A DNA stretch of 64,000 nt from Aeromicrobium sp. Sec7.5 (GTDB lineage: Bacteria > Actinomycetota > Actinomycetes > Propionibacteriales > Nocardioidaceae): positions 124,001 through 188,000 of the forward strand of contig NZ_JBAJIJ010000002.1 of assembly GCF_036867135.1 (NCBI RefSeq), read 5' to 3'. Under the pieces are notes generated by a model. That model saw only the letters and a program-made list of their open reading frames with translations, searched no databases and was not told the DNA's origin. Positions 46,036-53,985 of the stretch are shown in pieces; position 1 is the first letter of the stretch, and each line of letters starts with the position of its first letter. Both the position numbers and the translations under genes were made by a program.

Positions 46036-46781
46036 AGGGGGGCCCCGAATCCGCCGGCCCAGCTCTGCAGGTCCCGGATGAGGTAGTCCCACCACCCGGT
46101 GACGAGCAGGACGCCGACGACCAGGAGCAGGACCCCACCAGCGACCTGGATCGCTCGCTGGTGCTTGCGGACCCAGCCGGTCGCTCGGGTGAAGCGGGCG
46201 AAACCGAGCGCCGCCAGCACGAACGGGACGCCGAGACCCAGGCAGTAGACCGCGGTCAGGGCGGCACCGCGGACGGCCGTGGCCTCGTTGCTGGCCAGGG
46301 CCAGCACGGCCCCGAGCGTCGGCCCGACGCACGGCAGCCATCCCAGACCGAAGAACACCCCGAGGACCGGCGCGATCGCCAGACCGACGGTGGGCACGGC
46401 GTGGATGCGGAACTCACGCTGCAGGCGAGAGCCCACCCCGAGGAACAGCAGCGCGAGGAGGATCACCAGGACGCCCGCGACGACGGAGAAGGTGCGCTGG
46501 TGCTCCGCGAGCCGCAGACCGAAGGCCCCGAACAGCGCACCACCGGCCACGTAGATCGTCGAGAACCCGAGCACGAACAGGACGGCGCCCAGCACGATGC
46601 GGGGCCGGCCACCCTCTCGGTCGAGGTCCTGCACTCCCACCCCGGAGACGTACGAGAGGTAGCCCGGCACGAGCGGCAGCACGCACGGCGAGAAGAAGGA
46701 GACCAGGCCCGCCAGGACGGCCACGGGAACCGCGAGCAGCAGGGAGCCGCTGAAGGCCGTCTCCCTGAGCCACTCGTTCAC
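46032..46781 (-). CDS. ccdA: Cytochrome c biogenesis protein CcdA
   Basis: A 249-residue membrane thiol-disulfide transporter of the CcdA/DsbD family with six helices. The two functional cysteines are in SFFSPCVLPLVPGYLSYVSG and GLGWLPCVGPTLGAVLALA. It passes electrons from cytoplasmic thioredoxin to the extracytoplasmic TlpA for heme-ligation thiols. GTG 46781 overlaps the tlpA stop as GTGA. Confidence 0.95.
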   Translation of the reverse strand: MNEWLRETAFSGSLLLAVPVAVLAGLVSFFSPCVLPLVPGYLSYVSGVGVQDLDREGGRPRIVLGAVLFVLGFSTIYVAGGALFGAFGLRLAEHQRTFSVVAGVLVILLALLFLGVGSRLQREFRIHAVPTVGLAIAPVLGVFFGLGWLPCVGPTLGAVLALASNEATAVRGAALTAVYCLGLGVPFVLAALGFARFTRATGWVRKHQRAIQVAGGVLLLVVGVLLVTGWWDYLIRDLQSWAGGFGAPL

Positions 46782-47368
46782 GAGCCGCCCTCGCCGGTCC
46801 CGCTGCCCGACTCGGCCAGGAGGTCGTCGATGATGCCGCCGAGCGTGGAGGCGTCGACCTCGTCGAGGATGCGGGCCGCGACCCGTCCCTCGGTGTCGAT
46901 GACCCACGTGGTGGGGATGGCCTGCGACGGCAACGAGTCGACGAAGCGGAGCTCCAGGCTGCCGCCCTCGTCGGAGAAGCTCGGGTAGGTGATGCCGTAG
47001 GTCTGGTTGAACGCCGTGGCAGCCGCGTCCTTGCTGCGGTTGACGATGCCGAGGAACTGGACGTCGTCGGCGTAGCTGTCGGACAGCTCCTTCAGCACCG
47101 GCGCCTCAGCCCGGCACGGCGGGCACCACGAGCCCCACACGTTGACGACCATGACGGTTCCGGCGAAGTCGTCGGTCGAGAGCGGTTCCCCGTCGAGGTC
47201 GACGCCCACGAGATCGGGGGCCGTCTCACGGTCCTTGGGGTCGACGATCGTGACGGTGCCGTCGGAGCTGACGTAACCGCCCGTCGACCCGCTGTTGCCG
47301 GCGCCGCCGCACCCAGCCACGACGGCGAGGCAGGCGAGCACCGCGACGAGGGGACGCAGGAGACTCAT
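46778..47368 (-). CDS. TlpA/ResA-type thioredoxin-like lipoprotein
   Basis: A 196-residue exported thioredoxin-fold reductase. The N-terminus is a lipoprotein signal with lipobox Cys at residue 20 (LAVVAGCGG). The active site is WGSWCPPC (C82, C85), and the cis-Pro block is QAIPTTWVID. It reduces apocytochrome c cysteines with electrons from CcdA. It overlaps the phosphatase gene upstream and ccdA downstream by 4 bases each. Confidence 0.92.
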   Translation of the reverse strand: MSLLRPLVAVLACLAVVAGCGGAGNSGSTGGYVSSDGTVTIVDPKDRETAPDLVGVDLDGEPLSTDDFAGTVMVVNVWGSWCPPCRAEAPVLKELSDSYADDVQFLGIVNRSKDAAATAFNQTYGITYPSFSDEGGSLELRFVDSLPSQAIPTTWVIDTEGRVAARILDEVDASTLGGIIDDLLAESGSGTGEGGS

Positions 47369-48015
47369 GCGCCGCCGACGAACTTGCCCTTGAGCGCCTC
47401 GGGGAGCAGGTCGCCGGCCGGCTCGGCGTAGGCGAACCCGGCGTAGTCGTCGCCGTCGAACGTCAGGCTGGTGATGCTGGCCAGCGTGCACTGCCGCTTG
47501 CGGGGGTCGTGCAGGAACGAGTTGCCCTCGTAGGCCTGGCGCGCGATCCAGACCGGGAGCTGGTGCGACACGATGACGGCCTCGTGGCCCCGAGCGGCGT
47601 CGCGCGCATCGGCGACGGCCGCCTGCATGCGCGCCGCGATCTCCTTGTACGGCTCGCCCCAGGACGGGCGCCACGGGTTGCGGAGCATCCACCAGTTCTT
47701 GGGGTGGCGGAACGCCTTCGGCCCGGCGCCGACCGTGCGGCCCTCGAACAGGTTGTCGGCCTCGATCACGCGGTCGTCGGTGGTGATCGGCGCGTCGAGG
47801 ATCTTCGACAGCGGCGCAGCGGTCTGCTGCGCGCGCTCCAACGGCGACGCCACGACGTGCACGATCTCGTTCTTGGCCAGGAAGTCGGCGGCGCGCTCGG
47901 CCATCTGGTGGCCCAGGTCGCTCAGGTAGAACTCCGGGAGGCGGCCGTACAGGACGCCTCCGGGGTTCTCGACCTCGCCGTGTCGCATCAGGTGCACGAT
48001 CGTTCGGGTGCTCAT
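47365..48015 (-). CDS. Histidine phosphatase family protein
   Basis: A 216-residue phosphoglycerate-mutase-like phosphatase with the phospho-histidine motif LMRHGEVENP at the N-terminus and the second His block VIVSHQLPVW. Such genes often sit between hemL and the cytochrome c genes in actinobacteria; the physiological substrate is unknown. It starts at ATG 48015, 38 bases after hemL, and overlaps tlpA by 4 bases. Confidence 0.88.
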   Translation of the reverse strand: MSTRTIVHLMRHGEVENPGGVLYGRLPEFYLSDLGHQMAERAADFLAKNEIVHVVASPLERAQQTAAPLSKILDAPITTDDRVIEADNLFEGRTVGAGPKAFRHPKNWWMLRNPWRPSWGEPYKEIAARMQAAVADARDAARGHEAVIVSHQLPVWIARQAYEGNSFLHDPRKRQCTLASITSLTFDGDDYAGFAYAEPAGDLLPEALKGKFVGGA

Positions 48016-48053
48016 GGTGTCCTCGGTGCTCGCTGTTCGGTGCTGGGGTCGGT

Positions 48054-49364
48054 TCAGGCCGGCTGGGCGGCGGCAGCGGCCCGGGCAGCGGCGGGCAGTG
48101 CCTCGATGATTCTAGAGAGGGCGTCCTCGTCGTGGGCCGCCGAGACGAACCACGACTCGAAGGCGCTCGGCGGGAGGTACACGCCCGCGTCGAGCATCGC
48201 GTGGAAGAACGGCGGGTACCGCCAGGTCTCCTGGGCCTGCGCACCGGCGAAGTCGCGCACCTCGTCGACGCCCCAGAAGACACTGAACATCGTGCCGGTG
48301 CGCTGCACGGTGTGCCGCACCCCCGCCTCGGTGAGGGCCTGTCCGACCGCGAGCTGCAGCTGGTCTGACACGGCGAGGAGGTGCGTGTAGACCTCGGGGG
48401 TCGCGAGGCGCAGGGTCGTGAGGCCCGCCGTGGTGGCGACGGGGTTCCCCGACAGCGTGCCGGCCTGGTAGACCGGGCCGACCGGCGCCAGCAGGTCCAT
48501 GAGATCGCGTCGTCCACCGAACGCCGCGGCCGGGAAGCCGCCGCCCATGACCTTGCCGAACGTCATGAGGTCGGGGGCCCACCCCTCGACGGCTCCGTCG
48601 AGGCCCCACTGCCCGTGCCGACTGGCGCGGAACCCGGTCATGACCTCGTCGCTGATGAGCAGCGCGCCGTGCTGACGGCAGGTGGCGGAGAGGAACGCGT
48701 TGAACCCGGGTTCCGGGGGGACGACACCCATGTTGCCCGGTGCCGCCTCGGTGATGACGCAGGCGATGCGGTCGCCGAGCTCGGCGAAGGCGGCGGTCAC
48801 GGCCTCGCGGTCGTTGTAGGGCAGCACCACCGTGTCGGCGGTGACGTGGGCCGGGACGCCCGGCGTGCCCGGGATGCCGAGGGTCACGACGCCCGAGCCG
48901 GCCTCGGCCAGGAGGGCATCGACGTGGCCGTGGTAGCAGCCGGAGAACTTGACGATCGTGTCGCGACCGGTGGCGCCTCGGGCCAGGCGGATGGCCGACA
49001 TCGTCGCCTCGGTGCCCGACGACACGAGCCGGACGCTCTCGACGGGCGTGCGGCCCACGATCTCCTCCGCGAGCGCCACCTCGGGCTCGCTGGGGGTGCC
49101 GAAGGACGTGCCCCGCGACACCGCGTCGGCGACCGCAGCGAGCACCTCGGGATGGGCGTGGCCCAGCAGCATGGGCCCCCAGGAGCCCACGAGGTCGACG
49201 TACGTGGCCCCGTCGACGTCGGTCAGGATCGCCCCGGACCCCGACCGCATGAAGCGGGGGGCGCCGCCCACGGCGCGGAATGCGCGCACCGGTGAGTTCA
49301 CCCCACCCGGCGAGACGTCGAGGGCACGGCGGAAGAGCTCGCGGGAGTTGGTCGTGTCGGTCAC
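48054..49364 (-). CDS. hemL: Glutamate-1-semialdehyde 2,1-aminomutase
   Basis: A 436-residue PLP enzyme that makes 5-aminolevulinate, following HemA in the C5 heme pathway. The PLP lysine is in [12 protein letters not shown], with [16 protein letters not shown] and [10 protein letters not shown] as family blocks. The start GTG 49364 is chosen for length (about 430 residues is usual). GGAGGG lies nearly adjacent to it, closer than normal. It heads a run ending at ccsB, which ties heme supply to cytochrome c assembly. Confidence 0.93.
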   Translation of the reverse strand: MTDTTNSRELFRRALDVSPGGVNSPVRAFRAVGGAPRFMRSGSGAILTDVDGATYVDLVGSWGPMLLGHAHPEVLAAVADAVSRGTSFGTPSEPEVALAEEIVGRTPVESVRLVSSGTEATMSAIRLARGATGRDTIVKFSGCYHGHVDALLAEAGSGVVTLGIPGTPGVPAHVTADTVVLPYNDREAVTAAFAELGDRIACVITEAAPGNMGVVPPEPGFNAFLSATCRQHGALLISDEVMTGFRASRHGQWGLDGAVEGWAPDLMTFGKVMGGGFPAAAFGGRRDLMDLLAPVGPVYQAGTLSGNPVATTAGLTTLRLATPEVYTHLLAVSDQLQLAVGQALTEAGVRHTVQRTGTMFSVFWGVDEVRDFAGAQAQETWRYPPFFHAMLDAGVYLPPSAFESWFVSAAHDEDALSRIIEALPAAARAAAAAQPA

Positions 49365-49471
49365 CCCTCCAGTGTCCCAGCCGCTCCGAGCGCGCAGCGG
49401 CCGTGGCCCCTGACCAAGGGCGACGCCTCCCCGCGCGGGTGGAAGACGTCCTCCCGGATGTGGGCGAGCGG

Positions 49472-49499
49472 CGTAACCCAGGTCACGTACCATCGTTGT
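49472..49499 (+). promoter_or_regulatory. BldN-class ECF sigma promoter before the lytic transglycosylase
   Basis: CGTAAC (49472-49477) and CGTTGT (49494-49499) are separated by 16 bases. This matches the remembered sigma-BldN consensus CGTAAC-N16-CGTTGA in 11 of 12 positions. The predicted start is about 90 bases before the ATG at 49597. A BldN-like sigma factor is encoded at 61.0 kb. Confidence 0.65.
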
Positions 49500-49596
49500 A
49501 CGAATGCCGCTCCCGTGGCGCTCGGACGTCACGTCCAGTTACCATGCGGGGCGGGGGAGCCTCGAACGTCGAGGTCGCAGGACCGGAGGGAATTCG

Positions 49597-50802
49597 ATGC
49601 GGTCAGGAAAGTTGACTCGGTGGCAGAAGGCCGGGGCCTTGGTGCCGATGGCACTTCTCGTCGGCGCCTGGGGTGTGGCGCTCGCCAACTCCGGTCTCGC
49701 GTCGGCCACCGACGGCGCAGACCCGAGCGACGTCCCCTCGGTGCCCAGCACCGCGTTCGACGACCCGGCCAGCGTCCAGGAAGCTCCCGCGGGCATCGAT
49801 CCGCGCGCGGGCACCGACGGCACCGTCGCGACCCTGTCGACCGACGGCATCCCCAACGCCGCCCTGTCCGCCTACAAGCGTGCCGAGACCCTCCTCGCCC
49901 AGGCCGACGCCTCGTGCCGTCTGCCCTGGAACCTCGTCGCCGCGATCGGCCGTGTCGAGTCCAACCACGGACGCACGGGCGGCAACCAGCTCGACGGCCG
50001 GGGCACCGCGACGCCCGGCATCTTCGGCCCGCAGCTCGACGGCAGCAACGGCACCGCGAAGATCTCCGACACCGACGCCGGCGCGCTCGACCAGGACCCG
50101 GTGTTCGACCGGGCCGTGGGGCCGATGCAGTTCATCCCCGGCACCTGGAAGTCGGTCGGCGTCGACGCCGACAACGACGGCGTGAAGAACCCGCAGAACA
50201 TCAGCGACGCCGCCACCTCGGCCGGCATCTACCTGTGCGCCGGTCCGGGCGACCTCAGCAACCCGACCGACCTGCGGTCCTCGGTGCTGCGCTACAACCG
50301 CTCCAGCTCGTACGCCGACACGGTCATGGCGATCTCCGCCGCGTACGCCCAGGGCAACTTCACGCAGTCCCCCAACAACCTGAGCTCCTCGAGCCCGCTC
50401 GTGCAGCGCAGCGTCGACCAGTCGACGACCCAGGCGCAGCGTGACGCGGCCGTGCAGGAGGAGACGGCGGCGACCACCCCGGCCGCACCGGGTGGCACTG
50501 CTCCCGGTACGCCGGGCTCCACGCCCGGCGGTGGCACCAGCACCCCCGGTGGCGGAGGCTCCACCGGGGGTGGCGGAGGCGGAGGCAGCACTCCGGCGCC
50601 TCCCAAGACTGGTGTCAGCGGACTCGTCGGCGGGCTCGCCAGCGACCTCACGGGCCAGCCGACGCCCGGCTCGACCACGCCGTCCGCTCCGCTCGGCAAC
50701 ACGATGAGTTGGCTCGACGCCAACCTGAAGTGCCTGGCGACCGGCATCTCGGCGCTCGACGTGGCCGCGCTGTCGACCTGCATCGCCAACCTGCTGCGCT
50801 AG
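49597..50802 (+). CDS. Secreted lytic murein transglycosylase
   Basis: A 401-residue secreted peptidoglycan lyase of the MltB/SLT-like type. An N-terminal signal or anchor helix (about 12-32) is followed by the catalytic domain, with the general acid E121 in GRVESNHG and the GPMQFIPGTW block. A Gly/Pro/Thr-rich linker (about 300-355) precedes a C-terminal region with a pair of cysteines (LKCLATGISALDVAALSTC). GGAGGG precedes the ATG at 49597. It likely opens cell wall for growth or division. A BldN-type promoter lies upstream and a strong terminator downstream. Confidence 0.88.
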   Translation: MRSGKLTRWQKAGALVPMALLVGAWGVALANSGLASATDGADPSDVPSVPSTAFDDPASVQEAPAGIDPRAGTDGTVATLSTDGIPNAALSAYKRAETLLAQADASCRLPWNLVAAIGRVESNHGRTGGNQLDGRGTATPGIFGPQLDGSNGTAKISDTDAGALDQDPVFDRAVGPMQFIPGTWKSVGVDADNDGVKNPQNISDAATSAGIYLCAGPGDLSNPTDLRSSVLRYNRSSSYADTVMAISAAYAQGNFTQSPNNLSSSSPLVQRSVDQSTTQAQRDAAVQEETAATTPAAPGGTAPGTPGSTPGGGTSTPGGGGSTGGGGGGGSTPAPPKTGVSGLVGGLASDLTGQPTPGSTTPSAPLGNTMSWLDANLKCLATGISALDVAALSTCIANLLR

Positions 50803-50816
50803 GGGCTGGCCCGGCC

Positions 50817-50857
50817 CGACGAGGCCCCCACCGGATGATCCGGTGGGGGCCTCGTCG
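50817..50857. terminator. Bidirectional hairpin terminator
   Basis: CGACGAGGCCCCCACCGGAT (50817-50836) is perfectly inverted at 50838-50857 around a single loop base (20-bp arms). It lies between the convergent transglycosylase and LysR genes. No U-tract is present. Confidence 0.8.
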
Positions 50858-50869
50858 CGTCAGGACACC

Positions 50870-51766
50870 TCACGACTCCAGGCCCCCGCCGACCGCGACG
50901 AGGTGCTCGACCACGGTCCTCACCGCCAGCCTGGCCTGGCGGTCGGGACGACTCAGGGCCACGATGCTGCGCACCGCGCGCACCCCCTCCAGCGGCCGCA
51001 GGACGACCCCCGGGCGCGGCCGGGTCGTGTAGCGCGGCAGCAGCGCCAGGCCCACGCCCGTCGCGACCAGGGCCTCGACCAGGTGGTTGTCGCGCAGCCG
51101 GACCCGACGCTCGAGCCGCTCCCCCGTGACGTTCTCCACCGCCGTGAGGATCGTGTCGAACGGGTATCCCTCGGGAACCCCGATCCAGACGGTACCGGCG
51201 AGGTCGTCGGCGTGGATCTGGTCGCGGTCGGCGAGCGGATGCGTGCTGGGCAGGGCCACGTCGATCGGCTCGCCCACCAGTCGCGTGCAGATCAGGCCCT
51301 CGGCGCCGTGGGGCACGTCGCCCGCGACGCTGTGGGCGATCACGAGGTCGACGTCCATCGCGCGAGCGGCGTAGTCGGTCTCCGCGAGGTCGAAGTCGTC
51401 GAGCCTCAGCTCGATCGCCGAGCCCTCGAGGCGCTCGACGAGGCCCGGCAGCAGGGCCTCCCCCGCACTCGGCAGCGTGCCGATCGAGACGGGGCCGCTG
51501 GGCTCACCGAGACTCGCGTCCAGCCGCGCCCGGACCTCGGCGAGGGCGGTGCCCACGACCTCGGAGCCGTCGGCCAGGATCCGTCCGGCCGAGGTCAGAC
51601 GCACCCCCCGGGAGAACGGCTCGACGAGCACGACCCCGAGGTCGCGCTCCGCCGTGCGCAGCTGCTGGGAGACGGCCGACGGCGTCCGGTGGGTCGCCGC
51701 CGCGACCGCTGCCAGGGTCCCGCGGTCCCGGAGCTCCCGGAGCAGCTCGAGATGTCGAACATCCAT
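50870..51766 (-). CDS. LysR-family transcriptional regulator
   Basis: A 298-residue LTTR. The winged helix-turn-helix is at residues 1-60 (GTLAAVAAATHRTPSAVSQQLRTAERDLG), followed by the periplasmic-binding-like effector domain. It is divergent from an EamA transporter with 71 bases between starts, so it probably controls that gene. TAGGCT lies 6 bases before its ATG. CCATGAAG near its start is mirrored by CTTCATGG at 51808-51815, a possible operator pair. Confidence 0.9.
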   Translation of the reverse strand: MDVRHLELLRELRDRGTLAAVAAATHRTPSAVSQQLRTAERDLGVVLVEPFSRGVRLTSAGRILADGSEVVGTALAEVRARLDASLGEPSGPVSIGTLPSAGEALLPGLVERLEGSAIELRLDDFDLAETDYAARAMDVDLVIAHSVAGDVPHGAEGLICTRLVGEPIDVALPSTHPLADRDQIHADDLAGTVWIGVPEGYPFDTILTAVENVTGERLERRVRLRDNHLVEALVATGVGLALLPRYTTRPRPGVVLRPLEGVRAVRSIVALSRPDRQARLAVRTVVEHLVAVGGGLES

Positions 51767-51772
51767 GAAGGG

Positions 51773-51778
51773 AGCCTA
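51773..51778 (-). promoter_or_regulatory. Leaderless -10 hexamer for the LysR gene
   Basis: TAGGCT on the minus strand is exactly 6 bases from the ATG at 51766. It lies in the divergent LysR/EamA control region. Confidence 0.5.
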
Positions 51779-51837
51779 ATGGGTGAAGTCACAACTCTTC
51801 GCTGGTGCTTCATGGCCAGATCTCCCACACTCGATCC

Positions 51838-52764
51838 GTGCCCCCTCGCCACATCGCGCTCGCCTGCCTCGTCGCCGCCCTCTGGGGCGTCAACTTCCTC
51901 GCGATCCACGCCTCCCTGCAGCAGTTCCCGCCGATCTTCCTCGTGGCGCTGCGGTTCGCGCTGCTGGCCGTGCCGACGCTGCTGTTCGTGCCACGGCCGG
52001 ACGTGCCGACGCGCTGGCTGCTGGGCTACGGCGTCGGGTTCGGCATCGTGCAGTTCCTGGGGCTCTACCTGGGCATGGAGGCCGGGTTCCCGACGGGACT
52101 GGCCTCGCTCGTGCTGCAGGCCTCGGCCCCGTTCACCGTGGTGCTCGGTGCCGTGCTCCTGCGCGAGACGCTGACCGCCCGGCGCCTCGCCGGCATCGCG
52201 GTCGCGGTCGCCGGCCTGGGCCTGGTCGGCCTCTCCCGCGGTGGTGCCGACGGATGGTGGCCGTTCTGGCTCGTCGTGCTCGGCGCCCTCGGGTGGGCGT
52301 TCGGCAACGTCTCGACCCGCCTGGCGGCACCGGAGCGTCCCCTCCACCTGATCTGCTGGATGGCCGTCGTGCCGCCGCTGCCGATGCTGGCCCTGTCGCT
52401 GGTCGTCGAGGGCCCGGCCCGCATCGGCGACGCGTGGTCGACGGCCGGCAGCGCGGCAGCGCTCCCCGCATGGCTGGGCCTGGCCTACACCGTGGTCCTG
52501 GGCACCGTCGTCGGGTCCGGCATCTGGGTCTGGCTCATGAAGCGCCACCCCGCGGGCGTCGTCGCCCCGTTCTCAATGCTCGTCCCGGTCGTCGGGCTCC
52601 TGACCGCCGCGATCGTCCTGGACGAGCACCCGTCAGGGCTCGAGGTCGTGGGTGGGGCCCTCGTGGTGGTCGGCGTCGTCTGGTCCGGCCGGCTGCCGCG
52701 CGTGCCCGACCTCGCCGGCACCCGCCGTCAGCGCAGGCGCGCGGCGAGCTCGGCCGCCCAGTAG
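51838..52764 (+). CDS. EamA/DMT family transporter
   Basis: A 308-residue ten-helix DMT permease with two EamA repeats; [19 protein letters not shown] in helix 1 is typical of the YdcZ/RhaT-like metabolite exporters (O-acetylserine or amino-acid efflux type). The start GTG 51838 is preferred to GTG 51805 because the shorter product starts directly at helix 1 and its context resembles the leaderless genes here. The last 37 bases overlap the 3' end of hemB on the opposite strand. Confidence 0.85.
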   Translation: MPPRHIALACLVAALWGVNFLAIHASLQQFPPIFLVALRFALLAVPTLLFVPRPDVPTRWLLGYGVGFGIVQFLGLYLGMEAGFPTGLASLVLQASAPFTVVLGAVLLRETLTARRLAGIAVAVAGLGLVGLSRGGADGWWPFWLVVLGALGWAFGNVSTRLAAPERPLHLICWMAVVPPLPMLALSLVVEGPARIGDAWSTAGSAAALPAWLGLAYTVVLGTVVGSGIWVWLMKRHPAGVVAPFSMLVPVVGLLTAAIVLDEHPSGLEVVGGALVVVGVVWSGRLPRVPDLAGTRRQRRRAASSAAQ

Positions 52765-53702
52765 GTCAGCACGATGTCGGCTCCGGCCCGTCGGATCGAC
52801 AGGACCGTCTCGTCGATCGCCCGCTCGCGATCGATCCAGCCCTGCGCGGCCGCCGCCTCGACCATCGCGTACTCCCCGGACACGTTGTAGGCCGCCACGG
52901 GGACGTCGGTGCGCTCGCGGACCTTCGCCACGAGGTCGAGGTAGCCGAGCGCGGGCTTGACCATCACGACGTCGGCCCCCTCGGCGAGGTCGAGCCCCAG
53001 CTCGCGCAGCGCCTCCCGGGCGTTGGCCGGGTCCTGCTGGTACGTGCGGCGATCGCCCTGGAGCGAGGAGTCCACGGCCTCGCGGAACGGGCCGTAGAAG
53101 GCCGAGGCGTACTTCGCGGTGTAGGCCATGATCGCGACGTCGGTGTGGCCCGCGGCGTCGAGCGCGGCACGCACGACCCCGACCTGGCCGTCCATCATGC
53201 CGCTGGGACCCACCCAGTGGGCGCCGGCATCGGCCTGGGCCACCCCCATGGCCGCGTAGACCTCGAGGGTCGCGTCGTTGTCGACCCGGCCCCGCGCATC
53301 GAGCACGCCACAGTGACCGTGGTCGGTGAACTCGTCGAGGCAGAGGTCGCTCATGACCAGCAGGTCGTCACCGACCTCGGCCCGCGCGTCGGCGATCGCC
53401 AGGTTCAGGATGCCGTCGGGGTCGAGCGCCCCGGACCCCGTGGCGTCCTTCGACGCCGGGACGCCGAACAGCATGACGCCGCCGAGCCCCAGCTCGGCCG
53501 CCTCGCGGTAGGCCTTCTTCGCCGACTCCCGGGTGTGCTGCACGACGCCCGGCATGCTCGCGATGGGCCGCGGCTCGTCCAGGCCCTCGGCGACGAACAT
53601 CGGCAGCACGAGCTGCGACGCGACGGTGTGGGTCTCGCGGACGATCCGTCGCGTGGCCGGCGAGGAACGCAGGCGACGCGGGCGGTGCGGCAGGTTCGTC
53701 AT
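52728..53702 (-). CDS. hemB: Delta-aminolevulinic acid dehydratase (porphobilinogen synthase)
   Basis: A 324-residue enzyme that condenses two 5-aminolevulinates to porphobilinogen. The two active-site lysines are in [15 protein letters not shown] and [14 protein letters not shown]. In the metal loop, [14 protein letters not shown] keeps two of the three zinc cysteines and has Asp at the middle one, a mixed zinc/magnesium-type site. The start is ATG 53702 with TAGGCT 7 bases upstream. It is separated from the rest of the hem genes by repeats and a terminator. Confidence 0.95.
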   Translation of the reverse strand: MTNLPHRPRRLRSSPATRRIVRETHTVASQLVLPMFVAEGLDEPRPIASMPGVVQHTRESAKKAYREAAELGLGGVMLFGVPASKDATGSGALDPDGILNLAIADARAEVGDDLLVMSDLCLDEFTDHGHCGVLDARGRVDNDATLEVYAAMGVAQADAGAHWVGPSGMMDGQVGVVRAALDAAGHTDVAIMAYTAKYASAFYGPFREAVDSSLQGDRRTYQQDPANAREALRELGLDLAEGADVVMVKPALGYLDLVAKVRERTDVPVAAYNVSGEYAMVEAAAAQGWIDRERAIDETVLSIRRAGADIVLTYWAAELAARLR

Positions 53703-53709
53703 GGGATCG

Positions 53710-53715
53710 AGCCTA
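53710..53715 (-). promoter_or_regulatory. Leaderless -10 hexamer for hemB
   Basis: TAGGCT on the minus strand is 7 bases from the hemB ATG, suggesting that hemB has its own near-leaderless promoter rather than relying on readthrough from cobA-hemD. Confidence 0.5.
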
Positions 53716-53737
53716 GTCCGGCCGCTGGCGGACTGAC

Positions 53738-53842
53738 GATGATGCACCCCGGCAGCCAGGGCGACCCGCATGCATCATCGGTCGTTCGCGAGACATCACG
53801 GATGATGCACCTCGGCAGCCGGGACTACCCAGATGCATCATC
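53738..53842. repeat. Tandem 42-bp hairpin repeat (family E)
   Basis: Two 42-base units (53738-53779 and 53801-53842) lie 63 bases apart. Each starts GATGATGCA and ends with its inverse TGCATCATC. The loops share CGGCAGCC and differ elsewhere. A 21-base spacer separates them. They lie upstream of the hemB promoter and downstream of cobA-hemD. Confidence 0.75.
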
Positions 53843-53922
53843 CTCGGTCCCCGTGGGAACGGGGCGGCTGACCGCGGCCGCCCCAACCGCGCTCTGGTCC
53901 ATGCCGCTGTTCCGCGGCCACC

Positions 53923-53972
53923 AACGACCAAGGGGTCGTGGCCGCCGGAGCGACCACGACCCCTTGGTCGTT
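53923..53972. terminator. Hairpin terminator after cobA-hemD
   Basis: AACGACCAAGGGGTCGTGG (53923-53941) is perfectly inverted at 53954-53972 around a 12-base loop. It lies 13 bases beyond the cobA-hemD stop and should end the hemA-hemC-hemD transcript. No U-tract. Confidence 0.75.
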
Positions 53973-53985
53973 CTCGAACCTGTCG

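Noticed and set aside
49472-49487. CRP-like dyad CGTAA-N6-TCACG
   Set aside because: Both outer bases deviate from consensus and the same bases form a much better BldN-class -35 element.
49500-49596. Possible c-di-AMP (ydaO-type) riboswitch before the lytic transglycosylase, from GCGGGGGAGCC and a short hairpin
   Set aside because: Such riboswitches are common before wall hydrolases, but only one short block matches; the other conserved blocks are missing and fewer than 100 bases are available.
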